Below are positions 18,469 to 26,158 of a DNA stretch of 29,203 nucleotides, piece by piece. This DNA is from CAZUVM01 sp964623885. GTDB taxonomy: Bacteria > Verrucomicrobiota > Verrucomicrobiia > Limisphaerales > UBA8199. The notes below the pieces were generated by a model. That model made no database searches. It was not told the origin of the DNA and worked only from the letters and a program-made list of their open reading frames with translations. The stretch covers positions 1 to 29,203 of the forward strand of contig CAZUVM010000127.1 of assembly GCA_964623885.1 (NCBI GenBank), given 5' to 3'. A program made the position numbers and the translations under genes. The stretch's first letter is position 1, and each line of letters begins with the position of its first letter.

Positions 18469-18483
18469 GGCGGTTCTGCCGCC
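18469..18483 (+). terminator. short GC-rich hairpin after mscS
   Basis: GGCGG (18469-18473) pairs with CCGCC (18479-18483) across a 5-base loop, followed by TTG but no T-tract. It is a weak candidate only. The rest of the gap to the nfnA start at 18679 shows no gene and no convincing promoter. Confidence 0.3.
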
Positions 18484-18678
18484 TTGATCTGCTTCGCCCG
18501 ACACAACGCAACTTTCGTATAGAGAATCCCAAAATCGGGTTAGAGCCGCGCGCCAGGTTGGATTAGCAATTATCGAACGGCAAGTTAGCTGGACTGCACG
18601 CGGATCCGGCGTCCGTTTGGCATAAAAGTCTTGAAATTGTTTCTAGTTCACTCGTGATAAATAATCGGCGTTTACTTG

Positions 18679-19521
18679 ATGCATCCTGTCGTTTCCAAGA
18701 CCCGGCTTAGTCCAAATGTCACGCGCCTGGACGTCGTGGCCCCGCGGATCGCCCAAATCCGCCAGCCTGGACAATTTGTAATCGTGCATTTGGGCGAGGG
18801 GGCCGAACGGATTCCCTTGACCATTGCCGACGGCGATCCGAAGGCCGGCACTATCTCGCTGGTGATTCAGGCGGTCGGCAAGAGCACACGGGACCTCGTG
18901 GCACTGGAATCCGGGCAGGCCATCGCCAACATCGCGGGCCCTTTGGGCAAACCGACCGAGCTGATCGACTCCGGTCGTGCCCTCTGCATCGGCGGGGGCG
19001 TTGGCACGGCCGTGGTGCATCCCATTGCCCAGGGTTTGCGCAGACGGGGAGTTTCTGTGCTGAGCATTATCGGTGGGCGCTCGAAGGAATGGGTCATCTT
19101 TGAAACTGAATTGGCGCAGTTGGGTGAGGTGCTCGTTTGTACTGATGATGGCAGTTATGGGCGGCACGGGTTTGTGACCGACGCCGCCAGAGACGCGCTT
19201 GCCGCGGGGGGGATTAAAGTTGTCTACGCAGTCGGTCCGGTACCCATGATGCGAGCTGTGGTCAATCTTACCAAACCACTGGGCATCCACACTATCGTCT
19301 CCCTCAACCCGGTGATGGTGGACGGCACCGGAATGTGCGGCGGCTGCCGCGTCGCGGTGGGTGGCGAGACACTGTTTGCTTGCGTGGATGGGCCGGAGTT
19401 TGATGGTCACCTGGTCGACTTCGATCTGTTGATGGATCGGTTAAGCACGTACCGCGAATTCGAGCAACGCTCGCTCGCGGTCTGTGAGGCGGGCAATTGT
19501 AAGATTGGCTTGGGACAATAA
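18679..19521 (+). CDS. nfnA: NfnA-type ferredoxin:NADP oxidoreductase subunit alpha (sulfide dehydrogenase beta-like)
   Basis: 280 residues from ATG 18679 (TTG 18676 also in frame). The N-terminal half is an FAD-binding beta barrel (RIPLTIAD is the flavin-contact strand); the middle is the NAD-binding domain (ALCIGGGVGTAVVHPIAQGL, YAVGPVPMMRAV); the C-terminal part is a PyrK-like [2Fe-2S] site. The ligands appear as D215, C220, C223 and C235. An Asp stands where PyrK proteins have their first Cys, as described for Nfn enzymes. With the next gene it forms the bifurcating NADH-dependent reduced ferredoxin:NADP+ oxidoreductase pair, a source of NADPH or reduced ferredoxin. The nfnB gene follows after about 22 bases. 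Sulfide dehydrogenase (SudB) or dihydroorotate dehydrogenase electron-transfer subunit are other labels used for this family, but the pairing favours Nfn. Confidence 0.88.
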   Translation: MHPVVSKTRLSPNVTRLDVVAPRIAQIRQPGQFVIVHLGEGAERIPLTIADGDPKAGTISLVIQAVGKSTRDLVALESGQAIANIAGPLGKPTELIDSGRALCIGGGVGTAVVHPIAQGLRRRGVSVLSIIGGRSKEWVIFETELAQLGEVLVCTDDGSYGRHGFVTDAARDALAAGGIKVVYAVGPVPMMRAVVNLTKPLGIHTIVSLNPVMVDGTGMCGGCRVAVGGETLFACVDGPEFDGHLVDFDLLMDRLSTYREFEQRSLAVCEAGNCKIGLGQ

Positions 19522-19543
19522 CTGGTTTGGCCGCTTTCAATTC

Positions 19544-20968
19544 GTGAGTTCCAATTTTACAACCAAACAGCGCCTGCAAATCGGCCGAACCAAGATGACC
19601 GAGCAGGACCCGCTTATCCGCAACGCCAACTTCGAGGAAGTCAACCTGGGTCTCGCGGAAAAGGCCGCCATTCTCGAAGCCGAACGGTGCTTGCAATGCC
19701 GCGACCCCAAATGCATCGCCGGCTGCCCGGTCATGGTGAACATCCCTCGTTTTATCGAACTGCTTTCGGAGGGCAACCTGGCCGATGCCGCGCGCTCGCT
19801 GCTCAACGACAATGCGCTGCCGTCAGTGACCGGTCGCGTTTGTCCACAGGAGACTCAATGCGAGGTCGAATGTATCCGCGGGCACAAAGGCTTGCCCGTG
19901 GCAATCGGTTACTTGGAACGATTTGTCGGCGATTGGGCGCGCAACCGCAATGACTCGCAGCCCGCTGCACCGGTTTCGTCGACCGGCTATAAGGTTGCCG
20001 TTGTTGGCGCGGGCCCCGGTGGGTTAACGGCAGCGGGCGAGTTGGCAAAATACGGACATGCGGTCACTGTGTTCGAAGCGCTGCATAAACCAGGCGGAGT
20101 ATTGGTGTACGGCATTCCTGAGTTTCGATTGCCGAAGAAAATCGTCCAGGACGAGGTAGGACGACTTGAACAAGCGGGCGTCAAAATCGTTTGCAATACC
20201 GTGATCGGCCGCACCTACACCTTGCACGAGCTGCGCGGGCAATTCGATGCAGTGTTCATTGCCAACGGTGCGGGATTGCCGGTGTTTATGAATGTCCCCG
20301 GTGAGAATTTCAAGGGAGTTTATTCAGCCAACGAGTATCTCACGCGCATCAATTTGATGGCTGCTTACCAGTTCCCGCGCTCCGACACGCCGGTTCTCAT
20401 GGGGCAACGTGTCGCGACTGTCGGAGGCGGCAATGTTGCCATGGACTCCGCTCGCACGGCCAAGCGGTTGGGCGCAAAATCATCTGTCATTGTATATCGG
20501 CGTACACGCAAGGAAATGCCCGCGCGAGCTGAAGAGGTGCACCATGCGGAGGAAGAGAGGTTGGAATTCGAGTTCCTCGTAGCGCCGGTGGAAGTGATCG
20601 GCAACGAGAAGAAATGGGTCACGGGCCTCAAATGCGTGCGAATGCAGTTGGGTGAACCTGATGCTTCCGGCCGCGCGCGGCCGGTCGCCATTGCGGGCTC
20701 TGAGTTTGTGATCCCTTGCGACGTGGTTGTGGTTGCCATTGGCACGCGCGCGAATCCACTGCTCACTGCCACTTGTCCCGAGCTCAAATTGAATAAATGG
20801 GGCAACATCATTGTCGACGAGCAGGGGATGACCAGTTTGCCGGGAGTTTTCGCCGGCGGCGATATCGTGCGGGGCGCGGCTACCGTTATTCTGGCGATGG
20901 GCGACGGCAAACGCGCGGCCAAATCGATCAACGAGTTCCTGGCCCGGAAAACAAGCGCCACGCCATAA
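19544..20968 (+). CDS. nfnB: NfnB-type subunit (GltD/GltA-like FAD and Fe-S oxidoreductase)
   Basis: 474 residues from GTG 19544, chosen because family members keep about 15 basic residues before the conserved EQDP..R..NFEEV block. ATG 19595 would start right at that block, and a further upstream ATG would overlap nfnA. Cysteines at about 49, 52, 57 and 61 (CLQC, then CIAGCP) and a second set in CPQETQCEVEC bind the [4Fe-4S] clusters. The FAD Rossmann motif is GAGPGGLTAAGELA and the NADP motif is GGGNVAMDSARTAKRLGA. GGDIVRGAATVILAMGDGK is the C-terminal FAD contact. Often labelled 'glutamate synthase small subunit', but no glutamate synthase large subunit is near and nfnA precedes it, so NfnB is the better name. 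A 10-bp-stem hairpin follows the stop. Confidence 0.88.
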   Translation: MSSNFTTKQRLQIGRTKMTEQDPLIRNANFEEVNLGLAEKAAILEAERCLQCRDPKCIAGCPVMVNIPRFIELLSEGNLADAARSLLNDNALPSVTGRVCPQETQCEVECIRGHKGLPVAIGYLERFVGDWARNRNDSQPAAPVSSTGYKVAVVGAGPGGLTAAGELAKYGHAVTVFEALHKPGGVLVYGIPEFRLPKKIVQDEVGRLEQAGVKIVCNTVIGRTYTLHELRGQFDAVFIANGAGLPVFMNVPGENFKGVYSANEYLTRINLMAAYQFPRSDTPVLMGQRVATVGGGNVAMDSARTAKRLGAKSSVIVYRRTRKEMPARAEEVHHAEEERLEFEFLVAPVEVIGNEKKWVTGLKCVRMQLGEPDASGRARPVAIAGSEFVIPCDVVVVAIGTRANPLLTATCPELKLNKWGNIIVDEQGMTSLPGVFAGGDIVRGAATVILAMGDGKRAAKSINEFLARKTSATP

Positions 20969-20998
20969 CTCCCGCGCGGTGGAACCCGTACGCTAAAC

Positions 20999-21024
20999 TG
21001 CCGACAACCCCAAAGTTGTCGGCA
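20999..21024. terminator. bidirectional hairpin terminator between convergent genes
   Basis: TGCCGACAAC (20999-21008) and GTTGTCGGCA (21015-21024) are a perfect 10-bp inverted repeat around a 6-base loop. It lies 30 bases after nfnB and 29 bases after the end of the minus-strand Gly-rich gene. There is no clear T-tract on either side, but position and symmetry fit a shared terminator. Confidence 0.7.
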
Positions 21025-21052
21025 TGTGATTAGGCAGTGCTGACGAGCCTCT

Positions 21053-21631
21053 TCAACTAGCGAGGCGGCGGAAGTGTGTGCTCGGGGCATTCGTACCCAA
21101 ACCAACGCCGGGGCTAATCCCATTCGTTCCTAGACCAGCGCCATTCCCGATTCCATTGCCCCCAGGGCTCACGCCCGTACCGCCCAAACCAGTGCCTGGG
21201 ATCATGCCGGGAACGTTTGTTGAGATCGAGCCGAATCGGTTCGTGCCCAGCACGTTGCCAATTCCGGTTCCAAGGCTATTGGTAGCGATGCCGAAGCTGC
21301 TGCCTCCGATGGTGCCTACACCCGGTTGCTGCCCGACTCCGGGAGTTGTCCCCGGCTGAACAGTGCCAATTCCAGTTCCAGGCTGCATCGCGCCAGGGGT
21401 GGTTCCTTGCACGCTGCCCGGCTGGCCGACTGATCCAGCCCCAGTGCCAGTTCCTCCAATGCCGGTGCCAGTCCCCGTGCCTCCTCCCGACCCTGTGCCA
21501 CCGGTACCTCCGCTACTTCCCGAACCGCCCGCACCGCCTGCCCCACCACCACCGGCCTGAGCCTGGCAATTCTGTCCCGTCCATAGGCCCAACAATCCCA
21601 CCAATGTCAAAACACCAATCAGATTCTTCAT
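21053..21631 (-). CDS. secreted Gly/Thr/Pro-rich low-complexity protein
   Basis: 192 residues from ATG 21631, which is preceded by AGGAGG at a rather long distance (13 bases) and gives a clear signal peptide (MKNLIGVLTLVGLLGLW, cleavage near CQAQA). The mature chain is almost wholly low complexity. It starts with a GGGGAGGAGGSG-type block, then G-T-G-x-G units, then turns such as PGVGLGTN, GLGTNGIS and GIGNVLGTN. About half of the residues are Gly and Thr; charged residues are almost absent until the HFRRLAS end. It has no cysteine in the mature part. I do not recognise a family. A matrix, sheath or cell-wall role is conceivable because such chains form flexible or beta-rich extracellular material, but that is inference. 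The frame is open upstream beyond 21631, without support for that extension. Confidence 0.7.
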   Translation of the reverse strand: MKNLIGVLTLVGLLGLWTGQNCQAQAGGGGAGGAGGSGSSGGTGGTGSGGGTGTGTGIGGTGTGAGSVGQPGSVQGTTPGAMQPGTGIGTVQPGTTPGVGQQPGVGTIGGSSFGIATNSLGTGIGNVLGTNRFGSISTNVPGMIPGTGLGGTGVSPGGNGIGNGAGLGTNGISPGVGLGTNAPSTHFRRLAS

Positions 21632-21785
21632 ACGAGAAATAAAACCTCCTGACAAAACACTGCGCTTCCAGGGGTTAATCACAACTGGGGTAATGGCCCC
21701 GAAACATGCAAGTACAGGCTCTTCTTTCTCGTAATTCATTGACAATTCGTGCAATAGTGGAACCCGAAATCGAGTCGTTGATTTT

Positions 21786-22397
21786 ATGAAAGCCGTTGCC
21801 ATCAATGGAAGCCCTCGCCGTGGCGGAAACACCGAAATACTGTTAAAGCAGGCGCTAGCTCCGCTAACTGCTGCCGGGTGGGAAACCGAATTTGTTCAAT
21901 TGGGTGGAGCTTCCATCCGTGGTTGCCAGGCCTGTTACCAGTGTTTCGATAAGAAGGATTCCCGGTGCAGCCAACACGATGAGTTTTTCAACCAGTGCTT
22001 TGCGAAGATGGTCACTGCCGACGCAATTCTTCTGGGTTCGCCGACGTATTTCACCGATGTCAGCGCAGAGATGAAGGCTTTGCTGGACCGGGCAGGCTTG
22101 GTGGCTGTGGCGAACGGCGGATTGTTCCGCGGCAAGATCGGAGCGGCTGTGGTCGCTGTCCGAAGAGGCGGCGGAACCCACGCATTTGACACCATGAACC
22201 ATATGTTCCTTATGTCAGGGGCTATCGTGCCCGGCTCGACTTATTGGAACCTCGGCTTCGGCCTCGAAAAGGGTGAGGTTGCCAAGGACGAAGAAGCCGC
22301 CAGGAACATGAAAGACCTGGGTCAGACCATTGCCTGGTTGGGCGAGGCGATCCAGCAGCATGCCTCCGCACGCCCAACCGCCTTAGTTCGCGAGTAG
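21786..22397 (+). CDS. iron-sulfur flavoprotein (NADPH-dependent FMN reductase fold)
   Basis: 203 residues with a flavodoxin-like fold. The FMN phosphate loop is GSPRRGGNT at about residues 9-17, and GSPTYF (about 86-91) is the second flavin loop. A compact cysteine motif, C47-x2-C50-x2-C53-x7-C61, matches the CX2CX2CX4-7C pattern of Methanosarcina-type iron-sulfur flavoproteins (Isf), which bind a [4Fe-4S] cluster and take electrons from ferredoxin. An ordinary FMN reductase would lack this motif. The gene is divergent from the Gly-rich gene and lies 30 bases before the corrinoid activator gene. It could therefore supply electrons for cobalt reduction; this is inference from context. Confidence 0.82.
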   Translation: MKAVAINGSPRRGGNTEILLKQALAPLTAAGWETEFVQLGGASIRGCQACYQCFDKKDSRCSQHDEFFNQCFAKMVTADAILLGSPTYFTDVSAEMKALLDRAGLVAVANGGLFRGKIGAAVVAVRRGGGTHAFDTMNHMFLMSGAIVPGSTYWNLGFGLEKGEVAKDEEAARNMKDLGQTIAWLGEAIQQHASARPTALVRE

Positions 22398-22427
22398 TTA
22401 TGCTGTCGCCCCGTCGTTTCCCGCTGC

Positions 22428-24080
22428 GTGAAGCTGCATTTTAATCTTCGTCAAACTGAGGTTGAGCCTGGCGTTTCCTTGTTCGATTGCGCCGACGCGC
22501 TGGGAATCAAAGTGCCGACTTCTTGTGGCAAGCAGGGCAAGTGCAAAGAATGCCTGGTCGAGGTCAGTGAAGGCATGGAATGTCTTTCTCCCCGCTCTCC
22601 GGAGGAGGCGCATCTTCGGGAGAATTTCCGGTTATCGTGCCGGTGCAAAATCGAGCGAGCGGAGGGCCTGGTTCGCTGCCACACCATGCGACGAGGCAAT
22701 TTGCGGATTGAGCGGCATGCGTTCCAACTGCCATGCAGCCATGCACAGATGGCGCTCGATCCGACCGTCACTCGTGACGGAGACCGGGTCTTGCTGGATG
22801 GTGAGGAGATTGCGCGGACGCGCAACCCGATTCACGGCCTCGCGATGGATATCGGCACGACGACGGTGGTCGTGCGGCTCTTAAACCTGGAGACCGGCGA
22901 ACTCATTGCGGATGCGTCCTTCGAAAACCCTCAACGGTTTGGCGGCTCGGATGTGATGGCGCGGATTCATTACGATACTCACGACAAAACCAGGTTGCTG
23001 CAGCGGACCTTGCTCGGGTACCTGGCACACGCAATCGCGGAGTTCCCGGTCGACGCCGAATCGATTTTTGAAGTCGTAGTGGCAGGAAACTCGACGATGC
23101 GCGATTTATTTTTCCGATTGGATGTATATTCGATCGGTCAGAATCCATATCAGTCGATTACCGAGCTTGAGTTGTCAGCCGGCCGACGGACAAGCACGAG
23201 CCTGACCGAAACGGCGTCACGGTTGCGTTTGCCGGTTCATCCACGCGCCCGGATTTACGGTCTGCCGATCATCAGCGGCCATGTCGGCGCGGACGCTGCC
23301 GCGTGCATGTTGGCGGTCGATATCGCCAACGAGGAGCGTCTGGTAGCATTGATGGACATCGGGACCAACACTGAGCTGATACTGGGGAACAAACACAAGC
23401 TATTCGCCGCTTCATGTCCTGCCGGGCCGGCGTTCGAAGGTGGCAAGATCGCTTGCGGCATGCCCGGCCTGACCGGCGCGATCGAGAAAGTGGCGATCCA
23501 ACCGGATGGTTCGATCGTGACACAAATCATTGGTGAAGAGCCGGCGCAAGGCATCTGTGGCTCAGGACTTGTGGATGTTTTGAGCGAACTACGACGGGTC
23601 GAACGCCTTAACTCGTTAGGACGCTTCGAAGATGGCGGCTCGCGTGTCGTGCTCAGCGAGAACGGCGACGGCACGATCTTTCTGGCCGAAAGCGACATCA
23701 ACGAACTCGCGCAAGCCAAAGGGGCTAACGCTGCCGGGCTGCGGATCATCTTCGAGAATTACGGCGCGCGTTTCGAGGATGTCGCCTTGTTTTATTTGGC
23801 GGGCGGATTTGGACGGAACCTGAATGCGCAATCAGCCAAGCGCATCGGGCTTATTCCCGATATCGCAGATGCAAAGATCGTGCAGGTGGGGAATGCTTCC
23901 ATTGAAGGCGCCACGATTGCATTACTATCGCGCACGAAACGGGCCGAGCTGGAGAGTTTGGTGAAGCGAGTGACGCATTGCCGCCTGGAAACGCATCCTC
24001 ATTTCTTTGACTTTTTTGTCGACGGCTGTCAATTCACGCCGATTGTGAGCGGCGCAAAGCTGGAGGCGGCTTCTTCGTGA
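22428..24080 (+). CDS. RACo-type corrinoid protein reductive activator (ASKHA domain, [2Fe-2S])
   Basis: 550 residues from GTG 22428. The family returns corrinoid cofactors from inactive Co(II) to Co(I) using ATP and an electron donor. An N-terminal plant-type [2Fe-2S] domain has C33, C39 and C42 (SCGKQGKCKEC) with the fourth Cys near 71-73 (LSCRCKI). After a linker, the ASKHA ATPase part starts with the phosphate-1 loop MDIGTTTVVVRLL (about residue 138). It includes VAGNSTMRDLF, a second MDIGTNTELIL loop, PAFEGGKIACGMPG and LAGGFGRNLN. This layout is that of RACo of acetogens and of RamA-like or DUF4445 proteins, so function is well supported. It is 30 bases after the iron-sulfur flavoprotein gene and overlaps the next gene by GTGA (24077-24080). 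It likely activates the corrinoid protein at 27234-28220. Confidence 0.9.
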   Translation: MKLHFNLRQTEVEPGVSLFDCADALGIKVPTSCGKQGKCKECLVEVSEGMECLSPRSPEEAHLRENFRLSCRCKIERAEGLVRCHTMRRGNLRIERHAFQLPCSHAQMALDPTVTRDGDRVLLDGEEIARTRNPIHGLAMDIGTTTVVVRLLNLETGELIADASFENPQRFGGSDVMARIHYDTHDKTRLLQRTLLGYLAHAIAEFPVDAESIFEVVVAGNSTMRDLFFRLDVYSIGQNPYQSITELELSAGRRTSTSLTETASRLRLPVHPRARIYGLPIISGHVGADAAACMLAVDIANEERLVALMDIGTNTELILGNKHKLFAASCPAGPAFEGGKIACGMPGLTGAIEKVAIQPDGSIVTQIIGEEPAQGICGSGLVDVLSELRRVERLNSLGRFEDGGSRVVLSENGDGTIFLAESDINELAQAKGANAAGLRIIFENYGARFEDVALFYLAGGFGRNLNAQSAKRIGLIPDIADAKIVQVGNASIEGATIALLSRTKRAELESLVKRVTHCRLETHPHFFDFFVDGCQFTPIVSGAKLEAASS

Positions 24081-24841
24081 CGAATTGCGCCGTCAGCTTC
24101 GAGTTTACCGACCTCAAGCCGCAACTCGCGGTGTTGGAAGCTGAATATGTGCGCCTGCTCGGATTTCCGCCGAAAACCCCTTTGGAGGGACGGGCACGGG
24201 AGCTCGCTGACTGGGCGCGCGCGTGGTACGCCGAACACGGCCGGCCCTGGCTGCTGGCGCGGCCGACCGGCGGAGCCGGCACCGCGCCGGGCGGGATTGC
24301 CGGACCCGGGTTCACGTTTTCATCCACGCGCCTCCAGCGTTCTTTCGCCGCCGCGGAAGCGCATGACGCGATGCTGTTAGCCGTTAGTGCCGGCCCCGAG
24401 TGCGAGCAACACGCGCAGCGCTGCTGGCAGGAAGAAAAGCCGGACGAGTATTTCTTCCTCGAGATGTATGGGTCGGCGGTAGTGGAGAGCCTGGTGGCGC
24501 AGGGAGCCGGTCGGATCTGCGCGTGGGCCGACCAAAGCGGGCTCGGCGTGCTGCCGCATTACAGTCCGGGTTACCCGGGTTGGCCCATCTCCGATCAGAC
24601 CAAACTTTGGCGCTTGTTTCAAAACGGCGAGCGGTTCAGCTTCCCGCGCGAGCTTGCGGTTCTGGACACAGGCATGTTGAATCCGAAAAAATCGCTCCTG
24701 GCGATCTTCGGGATCACGCGGCACCCGGACAAGGTGCGCACTGGCTCGCATCTGGTGCCGTGCGAGAGTTGTTGTCTTCGGGATTGCCAATACCGGCGCG
24801 CGCCCTACCGTTACAATTATGACGAAACTTTGCGATATTAA
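24077..24841 (+). CDS. stand-alone protein resembling the methionine synthase activation domain
   Basis: 254 residues from GTG 24077, which overlaps the stop of the RACo gene by four bases. The middle contains HYSPGYPGWPISDQTKLWRL (about residues 158-177), which resembles the Pro-Gly-Tyr core of the AdoMet-binding activation domain of B12-dependent methionine synthase (MetH). The C-terminal end has a cysteine cluster, CESCCLRDCQYRR, seen in stand-alone 'vitamin B12-dependent methionine synthase activation domain' proteins and possibly an Fe-S or metal site. In MetH the domain reductively remethylates cob(II)alamin with AdoMet. Here it is separate and paired with RACo, so it may be a docking or methyl-transfer partner of the corrinoid protein rather than a classical reactivator. 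The N-terminal third (ARPTGGAG...GIAGPG) is unassigned. Confidence 0.72.
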   Translation: MTNCAVSFEFTDLKPQLAVLEAEYVRLLGFPPKTPLEGRARELADWARAWYAEHGRPWLLARPTGGAGTAPGGIAGPGFTFSSTRLQRSFAAAEAHDAMLLAVSAGPECEQHAQRCWQEEKPDEYFFLEMYGSAVVESLVAQGAGRICAWADQSGLGVLPHYSPGYPGWPISDQTKLWRLFQNGERFSFPRELAVLDTGMLNPKKSLLAIFGITRHPDKVRTGSHLVPCESCCLRDCQYRRAPYRYNYDETLRY

Positions 24842-25145
24842 CCCGACCGCTAAAGATAAGCTGCCGCCCGCTTTCGCAGAAAAATCCGGCATCGGCGTGC
24901 ATTACACCGATGCCATGCTGCGGCCCATGAATACAACGCTCCCGGACGGCACGCGGGTCGCCTGCAAGCGTCGTGGTTTGAAGATCAGCCTGGTGGTGGG
25001 CGCAAAAAAAGGCGAGGGCCTCATGCGCCGCCTCGATGTCAGCAAAGACCCGGTGATAATGCTTGCTGCGGCGCTGGCAGAAGCGGCCAAAAATGCGGGC
25101 GTGCAGTTGCAGATCACCGAAAAGGAAATCCTAATCGCACCCTGA
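24819..25145 (+). CDS. conserved-looking 108-residue protein of unknown function
   Basis: It overlaps the preceding gene by 23 bases and ends 4 bases before the homocysteine methyltransferase start, so it is probably translated with them. I do not recognise the family. The chain is neutral to basic, has a single Cys near the start and another in ACKRRGLKI, and no signal peptide or membrane helix. The end half (DPVIMLAAALAEAAKNAGV, then a beta strand QLQITEKEILIAP) suggests a small alpha/beta domain. Tight packing between the activation-domain-like gene and the methyltransferase gene implies a role in the same process, for example as adaptor or subunit. This is inference only. Confidence 0.65.
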   Translation: MTKLCDINPTAKDKLPPAFAEKSGIGVHYTDAMLRPMNTTLPDGTRVACKRRGLKISLVVGAKKGEGLMRRLDVSKDPVIMLAAALAEAAKNAGVQLQITEKEILIAP

Positions 25146-25149
25146 TTGC

Positions 25150-26061
25150 ATGGCTAATCTCAATCACAAAAGGCCGCTTCACGAGGCGGTTCGGGAGAGA
25201 ACATTCGTCTGTGACGGGGCCATGGGCACGCAGCTCATGCTGGCCGGGCTCGAACAAGGCGGTTGCGGGGAGCTTTGGAACCTGACCCACCCCGAGCGCG
25301 TGCTGGCCATCCAACGGCATTACGCCGAGGCCGGAGCGGATTGCCTCACTACGAATACTTTTGGTGGCAGCCGCACGGTGCTGAACCGCCATGGTCATGC
25401 CGCGGAGCTGAAGGCGATCAACCAGGCCGGTGTCCGTCTTGCGCGCGAGGCGTTTGGCGAACGGGGCGGATATGTTCTGGGTGACCTCGGGCCACTCGGT
25501 GCGATCCTTGAGCCTTATGGCGAAATGCCGCAAGCCGAAGCGCTCGAAGTTTATCGCGAGCAGGCCGCCGCATTGGTGGAGGCGGGAGCGGATGCGATCC
25601 TGATCGAAACCCAAACCTCATTGGATGAGATCGGCATTGCGATTGAAGCCGCCAAAGCTGCGGGGGCCGCCAGCATCATCGCTTCGCTGGCCTACGATCT
25701 CTCGCAGGACCAGACGTTTTATGTGACCATGATGGGGGTGCTGCCTGAACAAGCGGCGGCCTTCGCCGAGGAACATGGCGCCCATATCATCGCGCTCAAC
25801 TGCGGCACTGGCATGGATATGGCCGGGGCGGCCCGGGTGGCGAAGATTTACCGGGCGAGCTGTAAGTTACCCGCGATGGTTCAGCCCAATGCCGGGTTGC
25901 CTGTACTGGAGAATCTAAAAGCCGTTTACAAGCAATTGCCTGTCGACATGGCGCGCTCCGTGCCGGACGCGCTCGCCGCGGGCGCGAACATTATCGGTTC
26001 CTGCTGCGGCAGCACGCCTGATCATACGCGAGCGATTTCGGAGAAGGTCCGCGAACGCTAG
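25150..26061 (+). CDS. homocysteine S-methyltransferase family protein (MetH N-terminal domain-like)
   Basis: 303 residues, a complete single (beta/alpha)8 barrel. It starts with the usual DGAMGTQL motif (about 22-29), then TNTFGGSR and the YVLGDLGPLG region. The zinc and homocysteine-activating cysteines are at C218 (NCGTG) and C285/C286 (GSCCGST), the family's three-Cys site. The closest relatives are the stand-alone homocysteine domain of split MetH and the betaine/corrinoid homocysteine methyltransferases. The chain lacks folate-, B12- and activation domains, which fits a separate corrinoid partner. It is the last gene of the plus-strand corrinoid cluster; an imperfect 16-bp-stem hairpin follows 33 bases after its stop. 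The methyl donor is probably a methylcorrinoid protein, but S-methylmethionine or AdoMet cannot be excluded. Confidence 0.88.
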   Translation: MANLNHKRPLHEAVRERTFVCDGAMGTQLMLAGLEQGGCGELWNLTHPERVLAIQRHYAEAGADCLTTNTFGGSRTVLNRHGHAAELKAINQAGVRLAREAFGERGGYVLGDLGPLGAILEPYGEMPQAEALEVYREQAAALVEAGADAILIETQTSLDEIGIAIEAAKAAGAASIIASLAYDLSQDQTFYVTMMGVLPEQAAAFAEEHGAHIIALNCGTGMDMAGAARVAKIYRASCKLPAMVQPNAGLPVLENLKAVYKQLPVDMARSVPDALAAGANIIGSCCGSTPDHTRAISEKVRER

Positions 26062-26093
26062 TGTAGCGTCTCACAAACAACTGGAATTATTTG

Positions 26094-26133
26094 AACAGGA
26101 GAAAACGGAGAGAAATGCTCTGTTTTCTCTGTT
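26094..26133. repeat. imperfect hairpin, possible terminator or dispersed intergenic element
   Basis: A purine-rich left arm (26094-26110) pairs with a pyrimidine-rich right arm (26118-26133), with one bulged G, one G-T mismatch and a 7-base loop. It begins 33 bases after the homocysteine methyltransferase stop. It could end that transcript, though no T-tract follows. Its arms resemble purine-rich intergenic elements often seen in verrucomicrobial genomes. Confidence 0.55.
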
Positions 26134-26158
26134 ACCTCGAGTTCGTCTGCGATCCCGA

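Noticed and set aside
18631..18661. Possible promoter TTGAAA with GATAAA before nfnA
   Set aside because: The -10 match is weak and the spacer is 19 bases.
18643..19410. Long minus-strand open frame opposite nfnA
   Set aside because: Antisense to an unambiguous gene; no recognisable motif and a His/Asp/Asn-rich shadow composition.
19544..20968. Annotation as glutamate synthase small subunit
   Set aside because: The sequence belongs to that superfamily, but no large subunit is near and the preceding gene is an NfnA-type partner.
20365..21123. Minus-strand open frame overlapping the nfnB end and the terminator hairpin
   Set aside because: It spans the hairpin at 20999-21024 and is antisense to nfnB's NADP-binding domain.
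21739..21744. Perfect TTGACA before the iron-sulfur flavoprotein gene
   Set aside because: No acceptable -10 box is present 16-19 bases downstream, so it is not called as a promoter.
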